Shown piece by piece: positions 52,482 through 61,390 of a DNA stretch of 61,766 bases. How positions within the stretch are numbered: the first letter of the stretch is position 1; each line of letters begins with the position of its first letter. The stretch comes from Lachnospiraceae bacterium (GTDB taxonomy: Bacteria > Bacillota > Clostridia > Lachnospirales > Lachnospiraceae). A program made the translations under genes and the position numbers. Where the stretch lies: NCBI GenBank assembly GCA_022769665.1, contig JALEIR010000018.1, positions 1 through 61,766 on the forward strand, in the 5' to 3' direction. The notes beneath the pieces are model-generated. The model made no database searches, was not told the DNA's origin, and saw only the letters and a program-made list of their open reading frames with translations.

Positions 52482-52751
52482 ATGGGTGTGCATATGGATA
52501 TTCAATTATTTGACAATTTTGAAGATGACGGACAGTTGAGCATGTTTGATATGGGGGAGGACATTGAAAACCTCCAAACTCTTGCGGTAGAAGAGGCGCC
52601 TGCGCAGGAAGAACTACCTGCATCGGGAAGCGCCGGGGTTCGCATACAAAAGTGCAGTAGCTGCGGAAAACTGCTTTTTGTAAAGGAAGAGGATGGCTGT
52701 TATGTGTCTTCATGCAATGCCTGCGGTGTCAAATATTTGCAGAAAATGTAA
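52482..52751 (+). CDS. Small zinc-ribbon protein, 89 aa
   Basis: An acidic N-terminal half (FDNFEDDGQLSMFDMGEDIE) precedes a C-terminal zinc ribbon: CSSCGK at about residue 58 and CNACGV near 78. The two CxxC pairs should bind one zinc ion. It lies 12 bases upstream of the esterase gene and shares its promoter. Function unknown. An in-frame ATG at 52494 is an alternative start. Confidence 0.8.
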   Translation: MGVHMDIQLFDNFEDDGQLSMFDMGEDIENLQTLAVEEAPAQEELPASGSAGVRIQKCSSCGKLLFVKEEDGCYVSSCNACGVKYLQKM

Positions 52752-52763
52752 GGAGCGAGAAAA

Positions 52764-54413
52764 GTGGAATTCAAACTGGCAGCGATTTTCAGTGACAATT
52801 GTGTACTTCAGAGAGAGAAGAATATTGTATTGTTTGGAACAGGGCAGGAAGGACAACTGGTGGAGGCTGTGATTTCCGGCAGAAAATTGGGAAGCACTGT
52901 TGAGCAGGAAAGTCGGGGATGTGCTTATGTACGGGGAGGCAGATTTGAAATTCAGCTTCCGCCTCTGCAGGCAGGTGTAGGGCACAGCCTTCTGGTAACC
53001 TGTCAGACAGAGCGTATTTTCCGGAATAACATTGCAATCGGAGAAGTCTGGCTTGCCGGAGGTCAGTCCAATATGGAATTTGAACTTCAGAACTGCGATG
53101 AAAAAGAGGCGCTGAATCAGCCTTCAAATTCCATGATTCGTTTTTATTACACTCAGAAAAAAGCGTATATGGATGAGGAGTTCTTCCGCTCCGAGGAGCA
53201 GACTTCCTGGGAATGCTTCGGTGGTCCCGGTACAAAATACTGGTCAGCAGTGGGATATTTTTTTGGCGCGAAGCTTCAGGAGGCTTTGAGAGTACCGGTA
53301 GGAATCATTGGCTGTAACTGGGGTGGAACCTCGGCATCGGCGTGGATGCCCAGAGAGGCTGTGGAGGAAGATGCGGAGCTAAAGATTTATGCGGATACCT
53401 ACGATGCTGCCATTGCGGGGAAAACAGAGGAAGAGCAGCGGCGGGAATATGATGAATATGTAATCTATCAGGCGGAATTTGACAAAAAGGCCGAGGCCTG
53501 CTACGCCAAAAATCCGGATATCGAGTGGTCCGAGGTTCTGGAAATCGTGGGGGAATGTAAGTGGCCGGGACCTATGGGGTGCAGCAATCCTTTTCGTCCC
53601 GGTGGATTGTACAAGTGTATGTTGCAGCGCATCATACCTTATTCTCTGAGAGGATTTCTTTATTATCAGGGGGAGAGCGACGATCATTTACCTCATTTGT
53701 ACCGGAAGCTCTTTACAAGGATGATAGAGCAGTGGAGAGAGGACTGGAGAGATGATGAACTGCCTTTCGTCTTTGCTCAGCTTCCCATGCACAGGTACAA
53801 GCAGGATCCGGACTTTAAGAATTGGTGTCTGATCAGAGAATCGCAAAACAGGGTACAGGACACAATCAAAAATGCCGCAATGACCTGCATCATAGATCAG
53901 GGTGTGTACAATGATATTCATCCGAAGATGAAGAAAAAAGTCGGAGAGCGTATGTGTAACAGGGCACTGGCGTCCGTTTACGGTATCGGGAGTTTATCGG
54001 ACAGCGAGGGACCTTTGTTTGACCATGCCGAAATGTTAGGGCGGGAGCTGGTGCTGTATTTTAGAAATGCAGAGGGTGGGCTTCATGCGGAACAGCCTGC
54101 GGAAGTCCAAAGACCGGGATATGATAAAAAGGCAGCACCTGCCGAAAGCATGGGATTTGAAATTGCGGAGGAGGACGGTGTTTATCTGCCCGCTGCGGTG
54201 AGCATAGAGAAGGACAGGATTGTACTTTCTCATGACAATATGGAGCATCCGGTGTTTGGCAGGTATCTTTGGACAAATTACGGAGATGTGTACATTTTCG
54301 GAGAGAACGGTTTACCGCTGGCACCCTTTCGGACAGACAGGCGGGACGGATTTTGCCCTATGAATCAAAGCGCCGGAATTCAGCAGAATATGGAAACAGG
54401 TAATAAACAATAG
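52764..54413 (+). CDS. Sialate O-acetylesterase-like SGNH esterase
   Basis: A 549-residue protein of the SASA/SGNH esterase group. The nucleophile Ser102 is in GGQSNMEF, the oxyanion region is IGCNWGGTSASAW and the Asp/His pair is D384 and H386 in NDIHPK. These enzymes remove O-acetyl groups from sialic acids or plant polysaccharides. No secretion signal is present, so it acts on imported, acetylated sugars. The start is GTG at 52764, with AAGGAG upstream. The substrate is not resolvable from sequence. Confidence 0.9.
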   Translation: MEFKLAAIFSDNCVLQREKNIVLFGTGQEGQLVEAVISGRKLGSTVEQESRGCAYVRGGRFEIQLPPLQAGVGHSLLVTCQTERIFRNNIAIGEVWLAGGQSNMEFELQNCDEKEALNQPSNSMIRFYYTQKKAYMDEEFFRSEEQTSWECFGGPGTKYWSAVGYFFGAKLQEALRVPVGIIGCNWGGTSASAWMPREAVEEDAELKIYADTYDAAIAGKTEEEQRREYDEYVIYQAEFDKKAEACYAKNPDIEWSEVLEIVGECKWPGPMGCSNPFRPGGLYKCMLQRIIPYSLRGFLYYQGESDDHLPHLYRKLFTRMIEQWREDWRDDELPFVFAQLPMHRYKQDPDFKNWCLIRESQNRVQDTIKNAAMTCIIDQGVYNDIHPKMKKKVGERMCNRALASVYGIGSLSDSEGPLFDHAEMLGRELVLYFRNAEGGLHAEQPAEVQRPGYDKKAAPAESMGFEIAEEDGVYLPAAVSIEKDRIVLSHDNMEHPVFGRYLWTNYGDVYIFGENGLPLAPFRTDRRDGFCPMNQSAGIQQNMETGNKQ

Positions 54414-54420
54414 ACCGGCC

Positions 54421-55365
54421 TTATGAGGTAACCCGGTAGGTGTCTGAACGGAAAATGGCGTCCACGGCAATTTTGTATTCAGACATGTTGGTTGCCTTTC
54501 TTATTTTCTTAAGATATTTTTCGGAATTCTCAAAGCTGTGAATCATGAATGTCCAGAGGTCCTTCATCTTGTACAGGGTGTTGGTATCTCCGGACATTAT
54601 TTCTATATATCCTTCCAGAAGCTCATCATGGAAAGCCCGAAGAGTGGAAAGAGAATGGTTTCCTGCCAGCATGCCGGGATTTTGCAAAATGCCCCGCCCA
54701 ACCATGACAGTATCTGTATCCGGCAGGTATGAGGTGAGCCAGCCTGAGCTTCCGTAGCCATCGGAAGCAGAGCTTGTGCATACATAATCTCCGTTATAGC
54801 AGAGAGGCATCTTCAAATATGCTTGTGCGGCCTGAAAGGCATCAAGATGTACCTGTCCGCCGTATCCCTCCTTCTGCAGTCTTGGGTGGATAATGAACTC
54901 TTCCACAGGATATTTTGCGTAGATTGCAAGCAGCCTGTCCCACTCGGAAAGATTCTCCATACCGATTCTGGTCTTGATGGAAATCTTCAGGGGACATTTG
55001 TCATAAATCTCATCCAGAAACCGGTCCAATTCTTCAGGGATGCTTAAGAATCCTGCACCCCGTTTCCTTGCTACGACAGTACCGGATGGGCAGCCAAGAT
55101 TCAGATTGACTGTTTCGTAGCCGTAATCCGAAATCGATTTTGCTATGCTCAGAAAGTCTTCGGCACGGTTCGTAAGAATCTGAGGTATGGTGTTCATACC
55201 TATATTGTGCTCCGGCAGGATATCGTTCCGCTCCCTGCTGCTCAGCTTACGGTTGGCAATAAAAGGGGTAAAATATTTGTCAACGCCGCCATAGTATTTG
55301 TGATATGTGCGACGGAAGTTGTAGGTGGTGATACCCTCCATCGGGGCAAGATAGTATTTCATCAT
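54421..55365 (-). CDS. dus: tRNA-dihydrouridine synthase
   Basis: A 314-residue FMN-dependent Dus-family enzyme that reduces uridine in the tRNA D-loop. The N-terminus YYLAPMEGITTYNFRRTY carries the flavin-binding start, NLNLGCPSGTVVARKRGAG contains the active-site cysteine and the substrate-region lysine/arginine, and DTVMVGRGILQNPG is the phosphate-binding end of the barrel. The ATG at 55365 is preferred (AAAAGG 7 bases upstream). It is convergent with the esterase gene. Confidence 0.93.
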   Translation of the reverse strand: MMKYYLAPMEGITTYNFRRTYHKYYGGVDKYFTPFIANRKLSSRERNDILPEHNIGMNTIPQILTNRAEDFLSIAKSISDYGYETVNLNLGCPSGTVVARKRGAGFLSIPEELDRFLDEIYDKCPLKISIKTRIGMENLSEWDRLLAIYAKYPVEEFIIHPRLQKEGYGGQVHLDAFQAAQAYLKMPLCYNGDYVCTSSASDGYGSSGWLTSYLPDTDTVMVGRGILQNPGMLAGNHSLSTLRAFHDELLEGYIEIMSGDTNTLYKMKDLWTFMIHSFENSEKYLKKIRKATNMSEYKIAVDAIFRSDTYRVTS

Positions 55366-55502
55366 TCGTGTACCTTTTCGCAATTATTTTAGAAATCACA
55401 GCATTAACAGAAATGATTATAGCGCAAGAGGAGGTATTTTGCTATAATAATTCTAACAGTTCAGTCATGCTATGATATCGGGAATAGAGGAGGAAATCCG
55501 CA

Positions 55503-57062
55503 ATGTACGAATGTCCGAATTGTGGCGGAAATTTGAAATTTGATATTCCTTCACAGCAAATGCTCTGCGCATATTGTGAATCAAAATTTGACCCTTACAC
55601 CATAAAAAAAGAAACGGACACAGTGGACGGAGACTGTTTTGAGACCAATGTGTTTTCCTGCCCTCAGTGTGGCGGAGAGATGATAAGCGGTGATAACGAT
55701 GCCACATCCTTCTGCAGCTACTGTGGTTCTGCAAACATTTTATCCGGCCGGATCAGCAGGGAAAAACGTCCCGGATATATTATTCCCTTTCAGATTTCCA
55801 AGGAAACTTGCAAGAAAGCGTACGGACGAAAGATGAGAAAGGCCTTTTTCGTGCCGAAGGAACTGAAAAATCCTGATTTTATTGATGGATTCAGGGGAAT
55901 TTATATGCCCTACTGGAGCTACCGTATTTCACAGAAGGGAACGATTGTGTTTCGGGGAAAAACAGAGAAACGAAAGGGGGATTATATCTATACCGATCAT
56001 TATGACCTGACAGGAAACCTGGATGCGGGTTATGAAGGGTATTCCTATGATGCTTCTTCTGCTTTTTATGACAATATCAGTGAGGCACTGGGCCCATACG
56101 ATGTGGATCAGAGGAAGGAATTTACCCCGGCTTTTCTCAGCGGCTTTTATGCAGAGACGGCCGACGTAAAACCTGAGGTTTACAGTACGGATGCGGAAGA
56201 ACTGGCTACAGATGTCACCTTTGAAAAGGTGAAGAAGGAGCCGGTGTTTAGAAAACATGGAATTCAGGAATGCAGCAGCAAGAAGAAAACAGCTGCTCAG
56301 CTTAACACAAGCTGTGATGGGGCAGACAGTGCCATGTTTCCGGTCTGGTTTATGTCGTACAGAAACGGAGACCGCATTGCTTATGCTGCTGTGAACGGTC
56401 AGACGGGAAAAGTTGTGGCGGATATGCCTGTGGACCGGAAACGGTTTTTCGCAAGTTCTCTGCTACTTGCCATTCCGTTGTTTTTTTTGTTGAATTTGCT
56501 GATAACACTGCGCCCTATGCCGCTACTGGCATGCTGTGCACTGCTGGCTTCCGCAGCGGCTTATATTTATGACAGGGAACTGGCGGGAATACTGAAGCAG
56601 GAGACCAATGAGGAGGATCGGGGATTTCAGATGAAGAACTCCAAAAGAAAGAAGCCTCCCAAAGTCACCGGGCGCAAGCATAACACTTTCGGCAACATCC
56701 TGCTTGTTTCCCTGTTGATATGTATCATAGCTATGGCTGCGGTGGCTTCGATAGGTGATATTGTCATTTGGATTGTGGCAGCCGTTGCTATGTGTATCAT
56801 TTGTGTAACGGGATATAAAAAGTACAGAAAGTTGAAGAACCTGAACTGCGGATTTGGTTTCTTGTTTTCGGCGGGAGCGGTTGCGGCAGGAGCAGTTCTT
56901 CGCGTTGTGAAGCCGGTGTCCGATTTATGGTACTACGGAGGCGCGGTACTGATACTGTTGACAATCATTTTTATCCTTTCTGACCTGATACGGAATTACA
57001 ACAGACTGGCGATGAGGAAGCTTCCGCAGTTTGACAAGAAGGGAGGGGATGACAATGCTTAA
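55503..57062 (+). CDS. Zinc-ribbon membrane protein
   Basis: A 519-residue protein. Two zinc ribbons lie at the N-terminus: CPNCGG/CAYC (residues 4-25) and CPQCGG/CSYC (about 56-78). A central beta-rich domain (GYIIPFQISKETCKKAYGRK, then MPYWSYRI) follows, then about five membrane segments and a basic loop. This TFIIB-type zinc-ribbon family is found across Firmicutes with no known function. The gene overlaps the TPM-domain gene by 8 bases, so both are made together. No known catalytic motif was seen. Confidence 0.85.
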   Translation: MYECPNCGGNLKFDIPSQQMLCAYCESKFDPYTIKKETDTVDGDCFETNVFSCPQCGGEMISGDNDATSFCSYCGSANILSGRISREKRPGYIIPFQISKETCKKAYGRKMRKAFFVPKELKNPDFIDGFRGIYMPYWSYRISQKGTIVFRGKTEKRKGDYIYTDHYDLTGNLDAGYEGYSYDASSAFYDNISEALGPYDVDQRKEFTPAFLSGFYAETADVKPEVYSTDAEELATDVTFEKVKKEPVFRKHGIQECSSKKKTAAQLNTSCDGADSAMFPVWFMSYRNGDRIAYAAVNGQTGKVVADMPVDRKRFFASSLLLAIPLFFLLNLLITLRPMPLLACCALLASAAAYIYDRELAGILKQETNEEDRGFQMKNSKRKKPPKVTGRKHNTFGNILLVSLLICIIAMAAVASIGDIVIWIVAAVAMCIICVTGYKKYRKLKNLNCGFGFLFSAGAVAAGAVLRVVKPVSDLWYYGGAVLILLTIIFILSDLIRNYNRLAMRKLPQFDKKGGDDNA

Positions 57063-57852
57063 GAGACAAAAGAATGCTATCGGAAGAATAGCAGTTGGGA
57101 CTATAGCACTTACATTTGCCGTCGTCATCCTGTCTCTTTTGATAGGGAAACGGGCTTTCGCAGAAACCGTTTATCGCAATACCGAGACAGGATACAGAGT
57201 AGTGATTGAAGACGATGCAAATCTTCTGACGACGGAGGAAGAGAGCATATTGGCTGAAAAAATGCAGTCAATCACAGCATGGGGAAATGCAGCATTTAAG
57301 AGCATAGACGAAAATCCTTCTACAACAACAAGGTACATTGAAGATTATTACAGAGAACAGTTCGGACAGGATAGCGGAACGGTATTTCTCATAGATATGG
57401 ATAACCGTAATATATGGCTGAAAAATGATGGGCAAATCAGCAGGGTCATCACCGACAGCTATTCCGACACCATTACCGATAACACGTACCGGTATGCTTC
57501 CCGGGGAGATTATTACGGTTGTGCATCAGAAGTCTTTGAAGAGATAGAGACGCTTTTGTCCGGAAACCGCATTGCCCAACCCATGAAATATATCAGCAAT
57601 GCCCTGCTTGCAGTAATTCTTGCCCTGTTAATCAATTTTTTTATTATGAGAATTGTGTCCCGAAACAGGGTTCCCGGACAGCAGGAACTACTGAAAAGAA
57701 TGCAATACCATTACAGCCTCACCGATGCGCAGGCTAAGTACATAAAGACCACCAAGCGATATGACCCGCCAAGCTCCGACAGCGGCGGAAGCTCGGGAGG
57801 CGGAGGAGGCGGTGGCGGAAGCTCAGGAAGCGGCGGAGGTCACAGCTTCTAG
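57055..57852 (+). CDS. TPM-domain membrane protein with glycine-rich tail
   Basis: A 265-residue protein. A signal-anchor (about 11-32) leads to an extracytoplasmic TPM domain: DDANLLTTEEESILAEKMQS at about 45-64 and VFLIDMDNRNIWLKNDG near 110-125. A second membrane segment (about 187-203) is followed by a cytoplasmic basic region and a Gly/Ser tail ending GGGHSF. TPM proteins have been linked to photosystem repair in plants and to membrane stress in bacteria; the function here is unknown. It overlaps the zinc-ribbon gene upstream. The start at 57055 follows GGGAGGGG. Confidence 0.87.
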   Translation: MLKRQKNAIGRIAVGTIALTFAVVILSLLIGKRAFAETVYRNTETGYRVVIEDDANLLTTEEESILAEKMQSITAWGNAAFKSIDENPSTTTRYIEDYYREQFGQDSGTVFLIDMDNRNIWLKNDGQISRVITDSYSDTITDNTYRYASRGDYYGCASEVFEEIETLLSGNRIAQPMKYISNALLAVILALLINFFIMRIVSRNRVPGQQELLKRMQYHYSLTDAQAKYIKTTKRYDPPSSDSGGSSGGGGGGGGSSGSGGGHSF

Positions 57853-57884
57853 CATTTATTTATTTCAAAGCTTTAATTTAGGTA

Positions 57885-57913
57885 TTGACAACACTTCTAC
57901 ACGTCAATATAAT
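57885..57913 (+). promoter_or_regulatory. Consensus promoter before the T-box leader
   Basis: TTGACA (57885-57890) and TATAAT (57908-57913) match the consensus exactly with a 17-base spacer. Confidence 0.92.
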
Positions 57914-57940
57914 AAAGTATAAATAAATCAAATACGTTGA

Positions 57941-58160
57941 CGGAGACAGTACTTTTATTTTGAAAGGCACAGAGAGCCGCGGGAGCTGAGATGCGGTGCG
58001 AGTAGAGTAAAAGGAATATCCCTCCTGAGTAGCAGCACAAAAGCATTTGCAAGTAGATGCTGACGGGTTCCTCCCGTAACCGGGGACGCATATGTTGGTA
58101 TGTCGTAAATGGATTGCAAGGAAGCGAAAGCCTCTGCCGTTTACGGTGGAGGCTTTTTTA
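57941..58160 (+). promoter_or_regulatory. T-box riboswitch, predicted isoleucine (AUC specifier)
   Basis: The leader has T-box stem I features: AGTA (57949-57952) on the 5' side, AGAGAGCC, then GGAA on the 3' side paired through CTTTTA/TAAAAG. The specifier position after GAA-U reads ATC (58018-58020), an isoleucine codon. A TGGT at 58096-58099 could pair with the tRNA ACCA end. Downstream CGTAAA (about 58104) can pair with TTTACG (58140-58145), competing with the terminator stem. Uncharged tRNA-Ile should therefore let transcription continue into the oxidoreductase genes. Confidence 0.85.
58129..58160 (+). terminator. T-box-controlled terminator
   Basis: An 11-bp stem, AGCCTCTGCCG (58129-58139) with CGGTGGAGGCT (58144-58154), loop TTTA, followed by TTTTT. 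Confidence 0.9.
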
Positions 58161-58241
58161 AACCTTTTCAAGGACAGCCGGACTGTGCGGGGTGCAGGAC
58201 GGCTTTTTTGTGTAGGAGCATTGTGGAGAAAGGATGGAAAA

Positions 58242-58823
58242 ATGAGACACTTAACAGAAATCAGATGGCACGGCCGGGGCGGCCAGGGTGCAAAAACAGC
58301 AGCACTGTTGCTGGCGGATGTTGCTTTTCAGGCCGGTAAGCATGTACAGGGCTTTCCGGAGTACGGTCCGGAGAGAATGGGGGCACCTATCACGGCTTAT
58401 GACCGTATCAGCGACAAAGAAATCAGGGTTCATTCGAATATTTACGACCCGGACTTTGTGGCAGTGGTGGACGATACCCTGTTACATACAGTAGATGTGA
58501 CTGCCGGACTGAAGGAAGACGGCGGTATCCTGATTAATACGGAAAAGAACGCGGAAGAGATTCTTCCGCTTTTGAAGGATTATCGTGGAAAGGTTTATAT
58601 ATTGAACGCACATAAGGTCTGTATGGCTACCTTGGGGAAATATTTTCCAAACACTCCCATGCTGGCAGCCATGGTAAAAATCTCCGGTGTGATGGAGACG
58701 GATACATTCCTGCGGGAGATGGAAAGTTCTCTGAAGCATAAATTTGCCAGAAAGCCGGAGGTGCTGGACGGAAATATGAAAGCGCTGAAGCTTGCGCTGG
58801 AGGAGGTAGTGGAATGTCGTTAA
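58242..58823 (+). CDS. porG: 2-Oxoacid:ferredoxin oxidoreductase gamma subunit
   Basis: A 193-residue gamma subunit of a four-subunit pyruvate/2-ketoisovalerate-type ferredoxin oxidoreductase. It opens with EIRWHGRGGQGAKTAALLLA, the diagnostic start, then FPEYGPERMGAPITAYDR. The enzyme converts 2-oxoacids plus CoA to acyl-CoA, CO2 and reduced ferredoxin, or the reverse. AAAGGA lies 7 bases before the ATG at 58242; the frame is open further upstream but that part overlaps the T-box terminator. It is the first gene after the leader. Confidence 0.92.
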   Translation: MRHLTEIRWHGRGGQGAKTAALLLADVAFQAGKHVQGFPEYGPERMGAPITAYDRISDKEIRVHSNIYDPDFVAVVDDTLLHTVDVTAGLKEDGGILINTEKNAEEILPLLKDYRGKVYILNAHKVCMATLGKYFPNTPMLAAMVKISGVMETDTFLREMESSLKHKFARKPEVLDGNMKALKLALEEVVECR

Positions 58824-59119
58824 AAGCATCGGAAATCAATGAAAAGACAAAATGGCAGGATTTGACGGAAGGCCTGCAGATTTATGAGCCGGGTACATCA
58901 AAGCAGTTCTGCACCGGTGAGTGGAGAACCCAGACTCCGGTTGTCATCCGGGAAAAATGTAAGCAGTGTCTGCTCTGTGTTCCTTATTGTCCCGACAGCT
59001 GCATTCCCGTAAAGAATAATCAGAGACAGGATTTTGATTATGACCACTGCAAGGGCTGCGGCATATGCGCCAAGGCATGTCCCTTCGGGGCCATTGAGAT
59101 GAAAGACGGTAAAGGATGA
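58814..59119 (+). CDS. porD: 2-Oxoacid:ferredoxin oxidoreductase delta subunit (2x4Fe-4S)
   Basis: A 101-residue ferredoxin-like subunit. Two 4Fe-4S motifs are complete: CKQCLLCVPYCPDSC and CKGCGICAKACPFGA, the standard CxxCxxCxxxC with the crossed fourth cysteine. It relays electrons to external ferredoxin. It overlaps the gamma gene by 10 bases. A 124-base gap with no visible terminator precedes the alpha gene. Confidence 0.94.
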   Translation: MSLKASEINEKTKWQDLTEGLQIYEPGTSKQFCTGEWRTQTPVVIREKCKQCLLCVPYCPDSCIPVKNNQRQDFDYDHCKGCGICAKACPFGAIEMKDGKG

Positions 59120-59243
59120 AGATTCAAGTTAGTGTCTGTTACTGCGAGAGCTTGAGCGAAAGTATGCAGAACAAAGAAATGTGGTATACAGATGCTCATG
59201 GGTTTCAGATAGATTACGATATTATTTAACAAGGAGAAAAGAG

Positions 59244-60425
59244 ATGTCTCAAAAAACACGTATGTCCGGTAACGAGGCGGTTGCCCATGCAATCAGGCAG
59301 ATTAATCCCGATGTGATGCCGGCTTTTCCAATTACTCCTTCTACGGAGATTCCCCAGTTTGTGGCGTCCATGATTGCAAACGGAGAGATTGATACAGAGT
59401 TTATACCGGTGGAGAGTGAGCATAGCGCCATGAGTGCCACCATGGGTGCTTCTGCGGCAGGCGCAAGGGCTATTACCGCTACCTCTTCCTGCGGTCTCGC
59501 ACTGATGTGGGAGGTGCTGTATGTGGCTGCTTCCAGCCGTCTGCCCATCGTCATGGCGTTGGTGAACAGAGGCCTGACCGGACCATTAAATATCAATGCG
59601 GAACATTCCGACAGCATGGGTGCCAGAGATGCGGGCTGGATTCAGATTTATGCGGAGAACAATCAGGAGGTGTATGATAACTTTCTGCAGGCTCACCGCA
59701 TTGCGGAGCACAAGGATGTACATTTGCCCGTGATGATTTGTCAGGACGGCTTTATCACCAGCCATGCCGTGGAAAATATAACGCTGTGGGATGATGAACC
59801 CATCAGGAAATTTGTGGGAGAGTACAATCCGGAGCACTACTTATTAAAAGAAGACGAAGCCATGGCGGTTGGACCTTATGCGGTGTCAAACTACTGCATG
59901 GAGGCAAAGAAAGCTCAGGCTCAGGCAATGATCAATGCAAAACAGGTTATATTGGATGTAGCAAAGGAATTTGAGGCGCTTACCGGACAGCATTACGGCT
60001 TCTTTGAGGAATACTGTCTGGAGGATGCGGAGTACGCTGTTGTGGCAATCGGTTCTGTCTGTGGGACGGTGAAGGATGCCATCGATGCGCTGAGAGCAAA
60101 AGGAATCAAGGCAGGGCTTTTGAAAGTGAGAGTATTCCGACCCTTCCCGGGGGAAGAGATGGCTAAGGCACTGAAACACTGCAAGGCGATTGCCATTATG
60201 GACAGAGCGGAGAGCTACAGCGGCAACGGCGGCCCGCTTGGTGCGGAGCTGACAGCAGCACTGTATCGGGAAAAGGTAACGGCGGAGACAGTAAATGTAA
60301 TGTACGGTCTTTCCGGACGTGATGTTCGAGTGGAAGATGCTGAAGAGGTTTTCTGCTGGCTGGAGAAAATGGCGGCAGGGGAACTGCATTTTGATGTATA
60401 TCCTTACTTAGGGTTGAGAGATTAG
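59244..60425 (+). CDS. porA: 2-Oxoacid:ferredoxin oxidoreductase alpha subunit
   Basis: A 393-residue alpha subunit. The pyrimidine-binding domain starts SGNEAVAHAIRQINPDVMPAF and includes FPITPSTEI, followed by FIPVESEHSAMSATMGASAA and ITATSSCGLALMWEVL, conserved in the group. The C-terminal domain has VVAIGSVCGTVKDAIDALRA. AAGGAGA lies upstream of the ATG at 59244. Length and order (gamma, delta, alpha, beta) match the four-subunit enzymes. Pyruvate and branched-chain 2-oxoacids are both possible substrates; the upstream Ile T-box favours the latter. Confidence 0.93.
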   Translation: MSQKTRMSGNEAVAHAIRQINPDVMPAFPITPSTEIPQFVASMIANGEIDTEFIPVESEHSAMSATMGASAAGARAITATSSCGLALMWEVLYVAASSRLPIVMALVNRGLTGPLNINAEHSDSMGARDAGWIQIYAENNQEVYDNFLQAHRIAEHKDVHLPVMICQDGFITSHAVENITLWDDEPIRKFVGEYNPEHYLLKEDEAMAVGPYAVSNYCMEAKKAQAQAMINAKQVILDVAKEFEALTGQHYGFFEEYCLEDAEYAVVAIGSVCGTVKDAIDALRAKGIKAGLLKVRVFRPFPGEEMAKALKHCKAIAIMDRAESYSGNGGPLGAELTAALYREKVTAETVNVMYGLSGRDVRVEDAEEVFCWLEKMAAGELHFDVYPYLGLRD

Positions 60426-60445
60426 GAAGGAGGCGAGGTGAAAGC

Positions 60446-61387
60446 ATGGAACAGAAAGCATTTAATTTCAGGGAAATACAGGAGAGACAGGAACGTCTGG
60501 CACCGGGACACAGAATGTGTGCGGGCTGTGGCGGTTCCATTGCAGTGCGGAACGTATTGAAAGCCCTCCATCCGGGGGACAAGGCAGTGGTGGGTAACGC
60601 AACCGGATGCCTGGAGGTTTCCACTTATATGTATCCCTACACAGCCTATGAGGACAGCTATATTCACAGCGCTTTTGAAAATGCAGGTGCTACCCTCTCC
60701 GGTGTGGAGACGGCGTATCACGTATTGAAAAAGAAGGGCAAAATTTCCTCCGATTATAAATTTATTACCTTCGGCGGTGACGGCGGCACATACGATATCG
60801 GTCTGCAGTCTTTGTCCGGTGCCATGGAGAGAGGACATGACATGGTATATGTATGCTACGATAACGGTGCATACATGAACACCGGTGTGCAGCGTTCCTC
60901 CGCGACTCCCATGTATGCCGACACAACCACCACTCCCAGCGGAAAGGTGTCTGACGGAAAGCCTCAGGCGAGAAAGGATTTGGCAGCGGTTATGGCGGCA
61001 CATAATATCCCTTATGTGGCACAGACTACTTTTATCGGTAACATGAAGGATTTGTATGTGAAATCAGAGAAGGCTATCTATACGCCTGGACCGGCATTTT
61101 TAAATATCATGGCTCCCTGTCCCAGAGGCTGGAAGTATGATGCACCGGACATTATCGAAATCTGTAAGCTGGCAGTGGAGACCTGTTACTGGCCTTTGTT
61201 TGAGGTGGTGGACGGAAAATGGATTTTGAATTATAAACCCAAGAACAAGCTTCCGCTGGAGGATTTTCTGAGGAAGCAGGGACGTTTCAAGCATCTGTTT
61301 GCACCGGGGAATGAACATCTCCTGGAGGCCTTCCAGAAGGAGACAGACAGAAGATGGGAAGAACTGCTGCAGAAATGTGAAGGGTAA
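60446..61387 (+). CDS. porB: 2-Oxoacid:ferredoxin oxidoreductase beta subunit
   Basis: A 313-residue beta subunit carrying thiamine diphosphate. An early CAGCGG and a later cysteine (NATGCLEVSTYMYPYTAYED) probably help ligate a 4Fe-4S cluster. The ThDP/Mg site is visible as GDGGTYDIGLQSLSGAMERG with the downstream YDNGAYMNTGVQRS. It begins 20 bases after the alpha gene and ends the oxidoreductase operon; truA follows after 3 bases, so it may be co-transcribed. Confidence 0.94.
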   Translation: MEQKAFNFREIQERQERLAPGHRMCAGCGGSIAVRNVLKALHPGDKAVVGNATGCLEVSTYMYPYTAYEDSYIHSAFENAGATLSGVETAYHVLKKKGKISSDYKFITFGGDGGTYDIGLQSLSGAMERGHDMVYVCYDNGAYMNTGVQRSSATPMYADTTTTPSGKVSDGKPQARKDLAAVMAAHNIPYVAQTTFIGNMKDLYVKSEKAIYTPGPAFLNIMAPCPRGWKYDAPDIIEICKLAVETCYWPLFEVVDGKWILNYKPKNKLPLEDFLRKQGRFKHLFAPGNEHLLEAFQKETDRRWEELLQKCEG

Positions 61388-61390
61388 TGT

